Assembly (NCBI RefSeq): GCF_026210795.1
Contig: NC_089446.1
Coordinates: forward strand, 3,873,001-3,937,000
DNA: 64,000 nt
Reading direction: 5' to 3'
From: Rhizophagus irregularis
Taxonomy: Eukaryota; Glomeromycota; Glomeromycetes; Glomerales; Glomeraceae
Each line of letters opens with the position of its first letter. Within the stretch, counting starts at the first letter, position 1. A model generated the notes under the pieces. That model had not been told where the DNA came from. It worked only from the letters and a program-made list of their open reading frames with translations, and did no database searches. Positions 55,686-64,000 of this stretch are shown here, in pieces. Made by a program: the position numbers and the translations under genes.

Positions 55686-56859
55686 TCATAAAATGATCCT
55701 CATTAATGTATGGACGTTTTCAATAACATTAGCAATGGAAACATCACCGATACCATCAAGGGTATTTTTCAACCTATTTGTTTCCCAAAAATTGGGATTA
55801 ATCGTTCTAGTAAGGAAAAATGTGGCTCGTGATGAAAAAACAGGGCCAAAGTGTTTATCAAAATTGTCTTTTGAAATAATCAGAACACCTTTTTTTTCTT
55901 TTAACCCATCATATGGTTGAGTAGTGAAGATGATTATAATAAGTTCGTAATTATCAAACATACTTTTAATATTGGAAATAAGGCTATTTAAATTTTTATG
56001 TCTTCATCATTGACATTTTTCTCTGTCATTTTTTTTGAGCTATAATCCCATTTGCATTGGATCATTAACAGAACATCTGTACCATTCTTCCTAACCAAGA
56101 TTATATCGAATTTAGCAGATTGCACTAATTGATAGTTGTCGATATTCCCTGAAGCTTCCTAAAGGAAAACCATTTTTTCTATCAATTCTGATGCAGTTAA
56201 ATTATAGTCTGTTTCATCAAGTCTGATACTGGTTCCAAAATCCATGCAGAGGTATTCAAAATGAGCCTCATACCATTTTCGGACATAATAAAAAAAAATC
56301 ACGGCCAAACCGAGTTTTGCCTATTTATGAGATTTCAGATACGGATAAGCAAACTAATATAAGCCATACAAGCACAATAGCAATACCTATCCCGGGAGCT
56401 CCTCCACTGACAAGACACCGGTAATTCGCGTCACGCTTCTCCTCTTGTCGTTTCTCTTCTTGGCGTTTTTCTTCTTGTCGCTTGTAACGGAATGGGTTGA
56501 CGTCACACTTCTCCTCTTGTCGTTTCTCTTTGGCGTTTCTCTTCTTGTCGTTTCTCCTCTTGGCGTTTTACCTATTACATCCTTAACATTATTTCTTATA
56601 TTTTAATTAACCCTAATCATTGCTAGTTCAAAATCGCGCTGTTGCAACGGCATTTTTAATTCATTGGGTAAACAAGGGATACTATGGAGCATCCTTTGTC
56701 ATTTAAGAGAGGACAATAGGTATATAGTTTAAGGATTGCAGGATATTCACGCTTACTGCTTTTCGAAGATTCTAAAAAAAAATAAAGACAGAGAAATGTG
56801 ATGTAAACAATACAATCAAAATTCTTGTTCAAGAGGTAAACCATTGGGAGACACTTACC
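55686..56859 (-). pseudogene. CRN-like P-loop NTPase / REase-fold remnant
   Basis: On the minus strand a charged repeat region (RQEEKRQEEKR, about 56420-56580, from 15-bp repeats) leads into YRCLVSGGAPGIG. The Walker A motif is split by an intron (56386-56321), and joining gives GGAPGIGKTRFGRD. Downstream come an FFYYVRKWYEAHF helix and a restriction-nuclease-like core FDIILVRKNGTDVLLMIQCKW with a D...QxK pattern. This combination matches the NTPase-nuclease C-termini of Crinkler-type effector-like proteins, abundant in Rhizophagus. Lesions: TAG at 56159-56161 and a one-base loss near 55995. An upstream exon pair (ending 56859; 56771-56656) with an ESSKSSKREYPAILKLY segment may be its 5' part, but its own stop near 56656 leaves this uncertain. 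Confidence 0.55.
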
Positions 56860-56869
56860 AGTGGTGGCG

Positions 56870-57303
56870 GGCTGAGGCAGTTGCACAATTATGTGTATGT
56901 GCTCCTTCGGAGGAGTAGCTGTGAATAATTCAGTAATTTCCCAAGTTGTGATCTAACTCCTCACCTCCGAACTCTTGTTGAAATTAATTTTTTACTATAA
57001 TTTCTTTTTAGGAGACTATATAGCTTTATCTTTTATTTTTGTATAATTTGTAAAGTTCGATGCAAAGTTCGATGCTACTATGCCACGTTTGCAGTAGCAA
57101 AAATTTTTCACCATTTATATAAAATTTTTGTCGATCTAGCTGTGTGCAACAGATAAGGATGACACCGTACACCGCAATTAGCGGATTTTGAAGATCCGCA
57201 ATCTCTCTTTAAAAAATTAAACTTTTTCGGTTTGTTTAAACTGAATATTTTTTTTTTAAAAAAAAAATATAGTTTCAAATTATTTATTTCGGCTCTTTAA
57301 ACC
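56870..57303. other. Spacer with short CT/GA-rich parts
   Basis: No gene supported. A CCGCAATTAGCGGATTTTGAAGATCCGCAAT region near 57172-57200 contains short inverted CCGC/GCGG and GGAT/ATCC words. The same words (GCGG, CCGCAA) recur at 57595-57640. Confidence 0.3.
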
Positions 57304-57854
57304 AAAAAGTGTTATTTGGTTTTTTTTTTAGGAAACGGATGCCTAGATTCTAGGGTAAGTTCTAAAGAGGAGGTGGGAAATTAAAGAAACGTTCAACGTT
57401 TCTTTTTCTTTATTTTTGTAGGAAACACCAGAACCTCAATAGAAGGAGTTTTTGTGAAATTGACTTAAAGAAACGTTCTAACGTTTCTTTTTTCTTTATT
57501 TTTGTAGGGAATAGCCTTAGAATGACCAGGTCGCGGTATGTGTGGTTTAGAGAGGAAATTCGTAAATTCTTTAAGAAATGTCACGTAATTGCGGAATTGC
57601 GGTCCACTATACGCAATTCAACTCCGAAATCCGCAACGCGGCGTCATCCATAGCAACAGAACGATCCAAAAAAGAAAGCGCATTCTCTGGACTTATTTAC
57701 CCAAGCCGTATTATTATTTTCTCCGTGTTTGAAAGAACTGACGTATCGCTGTTTGGAAGAAGCGGTGACGAAAGAATTGTTAAAGTTCCAGACGAGATTT
57801 ATGGGGCGACTCTTTAAGAGTGCCAATATTCTAATTGGAAAATTATTTCTATAA
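57304..57854 (+). pseudogene. Small exons with hairpin introns, leading to an interrupted frame
   Basis: Plus-strand exon-like segments: GGAAACGGATGCC... up to GTAAGTTC at about 57355; then an acceptor TTTTTGTAG at 57412-57420, a second short segment, and another TTTTTGTAG ending at 57507. The two intron-like pieces contain AAAGAAACGTT/AACGTTTCTTT stems of 11 bp with 1- and 2-nt loops. From the ATG at 57522 a frame of 110 codons (MTRSRYVWFREEIRKFF...QAVLLFSPCLKEL) runs to 57854 with one internal TAG at 57651. The overlapping frame at 57578-57817 is also open, so the coding frame is not certain. The product is not recognised. The hairpin introns resemble those of the array at 28925-30755. Confidence 0.4.
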
Positions 57855-58569
57855 TAAAATAAAAGAGGAGATTTTTCTTATATAAAGAAGAGACACGATT
57901 TGTTCAATTGGAAAATTTCCCTTATAACAAATTAAGTATGTCAGAAATATATTTTTTCAGTGTAAGAAATATACTACAGGGCTTGCAAATGGATGGTATT
58001 TTCTCATACAGATTTCTGAAGACCTTACTAGCACTCACGGAACACAAGCAATATAAAATTTCGGTGGGCTTTACTAAAGTTAATGTTCATTTATTCTGAC
58101 ACTGCATTCTCGTATAAGTATGATTGACGAGTTTTATTTTATTCCACAGATTATCTACAAATGAAAGTCAATGTTGGAATGTTGAGTTAGTATATAGATA
58201 ATTTAGATGAACGAAAACTGACGTGATTTATTGGCATCAGTATAGAAACGCCATTTCACTTGTAAAACGAAACTATGTATCACAGCTATGAACCGATTCA
58301 TGCAAAACTTCATCAAGTGTCATGAACTCATGGGGGATATCGTAGGTTTGTTGAAAGTTGATAACTCTTATTCACGGAGATATCGTAAGTATAGTTATAT
58401 TTCATTCTTCCAAAGGATGTTACACTATAACACATAATTAACACGTTCTTTTTTTCGTACTGAACCAGTTAACACTGATATTGAGATATTTGTTTGATAC
58501 ATATTTTAGTTGCGATTTTGACTAATTAGATTAGCGTTGCTATGAGCATGAGATACCTATGACACTCCT
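57855..58569. other. Spacer with one exon-like fragment
   Basis: A fragment at about 57963-58099 reads VRNILQGLQMDGIFSYRFLK and LLALTEHKQYKISVGFTK after an acceptor-like TTTTTTCAG. It may be a later exon of the preceding remnant or a separate fragment. The rest is intergenic. Confidence 0.3.
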
Positions 58570-59230
58570 ATGACGCAAATGTTAATATTTTTTTATAAAA
58601 AGCAGGTTAATAAAAAGAAAAAAAATAGGCAATGGGGAAGTATCAAATCCGCCGTTGACGAAAAAAGTGAAAAAGAAATTGATCTGCCGAGAGAGGACAA
58701 ATTTTCTTACAATCTAGCAACAATACTAGCGAGAGATAGAGAAGTCGTTGCAGTAAACTTGAGAGTTTTATCAAATGGATATTCACGTAAAATTAACGTA
58801 AATATCCAAATCATGGAAAATTTCCATTGCTAAGAACAGTGCTCGGCTTATAAAGATCATGAATATGTCACATATGATAGAGAGGATATGAAAATTTAAC
58901 TTTAACTATAAAGAAGTACTGTTCTGAAAAGCTCAGGTATATATTGGGCAAACTTAGGAATGATATAATTGAATGAAGACAAAGAATACATTGAATCTTT
59001 CTTAGATTATGTTAAGACTAAAATCAACATTGATGACATATTTTGACAATAAGGAAAAATTCACTATATTTGCGGTTTGTTACGAGTATTATAAAATAGC
59101 AAAAAAAAATTCCACAATCCCAAAAAAAATTTTAAGACACACCAGAAAGGTGGGATCATATGTTAGATCTTTAGTTAATATTGTAAATTGCGTAGGTAAC
59201 ACAAAGTGAAGGAATCATGTTTTAAAGATC
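58570..59230 (+). pseudogene. Decayed multicopy gene of unknown function
   Basis: Two segments survive in order: 58600-58833 (WGSIKSAVDEKSEKEIDLPR, then NLATILARDREVVAVNLRVL) and about 58975-59209 (EYIESFLDYVKTKINID, frame change, FTIFAVCYEYYKIAKK, LRHTRKVGSYVRSLVNIVNC). Stops and frame shifts separate them. The text, particularly the NLATILARDxEVVAV block and the terminal GSYVxSLVxIVxC block, has the look of a gene family repeated in Rhizophagus genomes. I cannot assign a function. Confidence 0.45.
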
Positions 59231-62200
59231 ATGTAACAAAGATAAGACTAAAACGTATATATGGTGACATAGATGCAGAATTGAACTTCCAGTTTCTACT
59301 CATCATATAAAAAAATTATATAAAGAAGAAAAATAGAAATCTGAACAACATTAATTTGTATGAGGTTTATTACATAAAATTGGAAATAAAGTCAAGGAGG
59401 CTCATTACATTTTTTTAGTTTTTATGTCATTAAGTGTTATTTCAGTTGCTAAAAAGAGAAAAAATTGTAAGATTGATAAAAAAATTATCATTTAGCATAA
59501 ATGTTGATTAAGATTATAACACAGAGTACTGATACTGTTATTTTAAAGAAAATATCGTTATATCAAACAATCATTACTTATAGAGTTATAGGTTATCAGT
59601 AAATCATAATGCGGGCCAAAATCCAATTCTTGCCAGCATTATGCAAACACCTTTATGTTAATTCCGGCCAAAGTTACAGTGTTAGCCCGAATTAATATCA
59701 GTATAACCTAAAGTATCAGTACATCTTATAATACAGTATATAAAATCTATTTGTGAAATTTGCAGAATGCAACCTACTTTTTAATTTTCGCAAATTATAT
59801 ATAATTCTAGTTTGTGCATAGCACAACTTATAATTTTAAAATTTTATCATATTTAAAAACTTGATACAGTATTAGGACAAATTGGATTTGCTTTTGTGCA
59901 AATTGCATGTAACTTTTTGTTGTGCATTGTGTAAAAAGTATTTGACTTGAATTTTATACACTAACTATATATAATATTAGTAATAATGAGAGTTTTTTAT
60001 TAATTGTAAAATGGAATTTGACAGGATCCTATTTACTTATAAGATAAATTATAAGGTAAAATTCATAATGATTGAAAATTTCACAGATTATACTATATAT
60101 AGATAAATTACACTTAAAAAAAGGAAATATTACACTAAGTTATCATAATTTTTTTCTTTTTTAGATCAATTAACTAATAGAATTACTGGTAAAATTACTA
60201 GTGAAATTCTTTCTGAAGACTTTTATTAAAAATAAGTGGGATTTTAATTTGACTGTAAATAAAATTATTAAATTATTTAGCAAAAAAAATGTGTTTACTT
60301 GTAATAAATTAATAATTTAATTTGCAGTTAATTTATTAAAAATGATGATATCAAAAAAAAAAATTGATAAATAAGGGAAAAAAAGGAAAAAAAGTATGAT
60401 TTTTTAATGTTAGATGAATAAAAAATATGATAGTTGATAAGTTAAAGTAAAAAGAAACTGGTTTTATTATTTTTTATAATTATAGGTTTAATTATTATAC
60501 AATTTTTTAAAGTTTTACAAGTTTATATAATTTAAGTTAAAATCATTCAGTAACTAAATTTTTATGATTTTAAATTTATTATAGTCTCATTAAAAGAATT
60601 AGAATAATAATAATTTTGCATTTATAGAATTCAATTTTTGGTATGTAATTATATTTTAAAAAGCCTAAACATTAAATTTAAATATTTTTTATAATATCTT
60701 ATTATAATAAATTTTAACTCATTAAATTTATCTTATTAAACAATTTTAAATTATAATGATCTAATTGATATTGATTAAATTACAATATTTTTAATTATAT
60801 AAATTTTTTATTATATAAATTATAAAAAATTCATGCAGTAAATAGTTCCATATTTCTAAAAAAATTCTAAAATAATATAAAGGAATTAAAGTATGAAAAT
60901 TTATTTATTGCTATTATTAATATAAAAATTATATGTTTTTATATTATATCAATCTGTAATAATTAGTATAATTTTATTTAGCAAATAAACTGACCAAATT
61001 ATTTAAATTACCATCTGTATTAATTAGTAAACCTTTTTAAAAAAACTAAAAATGTTAATACATTTACAAATTAAATAGAAAATAGGAAAATTAAGCTATA
61101 TTATTTATTAACAAAAAAAAAATATATACTTTTATATATATTTGCAATAAATTTTGTGAAATTTTATAATCAACTAACTATATAAAATAAAAGAAAATTA
61201 TGCAAAAATAATTTCTAATTTGCAAATAATATATTAAATTGTTTATCACAACCATTTGCATAAATTCATATTATTCTTATATTTAATTTATAATTCTTAT
61301 ATTTCTTTAATTTCTCATAATTTCTCAAATTATTAATTTCAAATTATGAGAATTTCCCTCTTATTATTAGTTTATTAAGAATTTAGATTTTTAACTTAAT
61401 TATTAATTTTAAAATGCAAAAATTCCTTTTTTTAATTAATTTTTAATATTGCAAAAAATAAGTTATTATTTTTAATTTGCAATAATTTTTTTCTTTTTAT
61501 ATTAATATCACATTTCATCATAAAATATTATAACAATAAAATAAAATAATATAACTTTATTACAAAATCTATAAAATAATTAAAGTTTAAACCTTAAATC
61601 ATTATTATTTAATATTAATTTGTACAATATTTATATTTATAATTTATAATTAACAAAATTTTCTTTATAAATAAATTTTATATTTATGTTAAAGTAGTTA
61701 TAATAATTGTGTAAATACTTGCAAACTAAAAAGAAAAATAAAAATTTTGAATTTTAATTCAATAAAATTATAATATAAAAGATTTAATTTAAAAACACTA
61801 TATATTTAATTAAATTTTAACAATTAACAATAAAATTTTAATTGAAATTGCTAAATATATACAGTATATATATAAATATATAATAAATTCTAGTAGTATA
61901 ATATCTTTTTTCTTATTTGATATAATTTATTTGATATAATAAAATATACCTAGTATTTCTTTATTCAGCTAAACAGATTTGTTTATAGTTTTTAAAATCT
62001 ATTAGAATTAAAGAGATTCAAAAAAAATCTTTAAATTTCAACAGTATCAATCATTAATGATAACTTATGATCATTGTTTTACCAAATTATAATTTTAATA
62101 TACTTTTTTTAATTATTTTGTTATTATTCTATATTACTATCATAATACTTGATGATATTTAGTTGTTTAACTTCATTAATAGTTTATTATGATTAATAAG

Positions 62201-62330
62201 TATTAAAATATCTTCAATTATAAATATATACAGTATTCACATTTAATTTGTATAATAACAGCAATAATTAAATATTAGGAAATGCAAACAGTTGATAAAA
62301 CTAAAATTTATGATTTCATTGGATGATATC
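59231..62330. other. AT-rich desert
   Basis: No gene supported. A degraded GGCCAAAATCCAATTCTTGCC repeat of the GGCCAGAATT family lies at 59605-59700, followed by several TTGCACAAATT-like words to 59960. 59970-62300 is almost pure A/T. Confidence 0.5.
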
Positions 62331-62460
62331 ACATGATCAATCATTTACATATATAAGCCTTTGCTACTAATAGCTTGTTTTTCTTTTTCTTTTTCCATAA
62401 AAAGTTCACTTTTTGAATGCATATTCATTAACTTACTTTAGTTAGTTTTTCTCACTATGT
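62331..62460 (+). promoter_or_regulatory. TATA-box-like site with pyrimidine tract
   Basis: ACATATATAAGCC (about 62347-62359) is followed about 20 nt later by GTTTTTCTTTTTCTTTTTCC, a layout that resembles a fungal or retrotransposon promoter. No gene is visible downstream, so it may be a relic such as an LTR promoter. Confidence 0.25.
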
Positions 62461-64000
62461 ATTTATACCTCTTAGTTTGTACTTTACACAAAGTCAGTGC
62501 AAATCTCATCCTTTCAGTATTTCATATGCAATCATATTGTGTTCTTTAATATTTTTCCCAGTTGTCTTCCAACTAGGGTTCAATTAGTATTATATTATTG
62601 GGTTATTTAAATCTAGCCGTATACGGATTGATCCGGACTGATCTGGATTAAACCGAAAATCCGGATGAAAATCCGCAATTTCGGATAATCATTAACAATT
62701 GCAGTAGGTAACTCAAAATATTTCTGAAACCAATGATCTGATTTAACAGTTGATAGTTTTTAATGTTGCGCATATAATAGTAGGACAAATAATTTTTTTT
62801 TTATCCGGATTTTCATTAAATTAAAAGTTTTCATCCGGATTTCATCACACGGATTTGAAGTACTATCTACTCTGTTAAAACGTGACTTACTTTTTTTTTG
62901 AAGACTTACTGGGGTTACTTCAACAACAGTAAGGGAACTTAATTTTAGGAAATGTTAAAATTATAAATTCTGGTCGGCATTTAAGCCTTTTACTAATTTT
63001 CCAAAAGGGAAATGTGTAACATCATCTTCCACGTCCCTTTTTCCCCAACAATGGTTAAGAAATCATAGTTGGGATATAGAATATGAACAAATAACGGGAT
63101 TTATCAAACTTGCTAATATTTGTATGTAGACGGGTGAGTATTTGCGAAATTATTAATTTTAATAATTCAAAAAAAAAAAAAATATTTTTAACAGATTTCT
63201 CAGTATTAAATTAATTGTTTCTATCCCAACAAATGTTTGACCAAGATTTCAACGTCATGCGTGTATCCACAGCATTTTAGGAAAATTTTAGTAAATTTTA
63301 AATTTATCATAAACAGTAAACAGTAAACAAAAATTATTTTATGCACCAATTAAAAGTTTAAAATTCCGTCATTTGTGCAGCAATAATTGGTTATCAAAGA
63401 TATGCGTTTGTTTATCAAATTAACATAATAGATAAATAATAATAATAACTATTGATATGCATCAAATTAATTTATTGAACTACAGATTGCCGTTGAAAGT
63501 TTAACCTTAAAAGTTCTTGAATTTTATTGGTAAAAGTTTTAATTAATAGTTTTTGACAATTTTTACGTTGAAAATTTCTCTAATAATTTTTTTTTTATTT
63601 TATTTTCATTCTTTTTCCTCCGCATTTTTTTATAGAAAAAAAAATAATAAATAATACTACGCATACCTTTTTTAAACTTTACCCTTTCAATTAATCTCAT
63701 ATTCCATATTTTTCAATAGAATTTTAATTTATTTGATCTAGACTTTATAGAAACCAATAATAAATTATTTATTTTAAACCCATTTTTTTTACCAATATCT
63801 TTTTTTAGATTTGTTGACTTAAAATCTTTTTCTACATTTCGGGCAGGTACCCGGCATAAATCAAATAATCATACAAACTGGATTCTGTTTTGAATAAAAT
63901 TTTAATCCCATATTCCCAACTTGTAGTTACCTTACTATTAATCCACATTCCTTTTTTTCAATATCTACTTTCCTTTATAAATTGTATTTATCCTTCTACC
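62461..64000. other. Right-edge intergenic region
   Basis: No gene supported. Around 62610-62870 several ATCCGGAT/AAATCCG words occur in both orientations, suggesting a small inverted-repeat element. A partial copy of the TTCC...GGAAATGTGTAACATCA repeat lies near 62990-63035. The last kilobase is AT-rich without recognisable content. Confidence 0.4.

Overview
The window looks like nuclear DNA of an AT-rich filamentous fungus. The best fit is an arbuscular mycorrhizal fungus of the Rhizophagus type (Glomeromycotina). This is inferred from gene content, not from a database match. The clues are short GT-AG introns of about 60-110 nt, long AT-rich gene-free stretches, many decayed multicopy genes, a kinase of the architecture expanded in these fungi, a CRN-like P-loop/nuclease remnant, and many small inverted-repeat transposons. 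I see no rRNA, tRNA or CRISPR array.

Layout. 0.5-10 kb is a gene graveyard. It holds a multi-exon gene remnant (+), decayed A32-like packaging ATPase and Vsr-fold nuclease genes (-), an unrecognised gene whose long intron is full of hairpin repeats, and another remnant broken by two inserted elements that still show 8-bp target-site duplications. 10-14.9 kb is mostly non-coding with a 271-bp element and one GC-richer island. A kinase-like gene follows at 14.9-17.4 kb (+). 17.4-24 kb is an AT-rich desert, then a single-exon ubiquitin-like/ADP-ribosyltransferase-like gene at 24-25.1 kb (-). 28.3-32.5 kb holds the strangest structure: on the minus strand, about 14 very small exon-like segments separated by hairpin-bearing introns, with a 134-bp repeat core, behind a pyrimidine-rich leader. 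33-36.4 kb is a decayed gene plus desert.

36.4-54.6 kb is the intact gene-rich part. It has an Asn/Tyr/Ser-rich repeat protein (-), a coiled-coil protein (-), two tandem GH47 alpha-1,2-mannosidase genes (+, identical exon layout), an AAAP-type amino-acid transporter (-) and an Nma111-type HtrA protease (-). 55.6-59.2 kb returns to remnants: a CRN-like P-loop/nuclease gene whose Walker A motif is split by an intron, a second group of hairpin introns, and a decayed unknown gene. 59.2-64 kb is desert.

How the parts relate. The two mannosidases act on N-glycans in the secretory pathway. The transporter, protease and kinase-like protein are separate housekeeping or signalling genes. Nothing suggests an operon or a biosynthetic cluster. 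The candidate undescribed system is the hairpin intron family (28.9-30.8 kb minus strand and 57.3-57.5 kb plus strand). Short introns carry one stem over or next to the 5' splice site and a second stem just before the 3' splice site, and they appear to have spread by tandem copying together with tiny exons.
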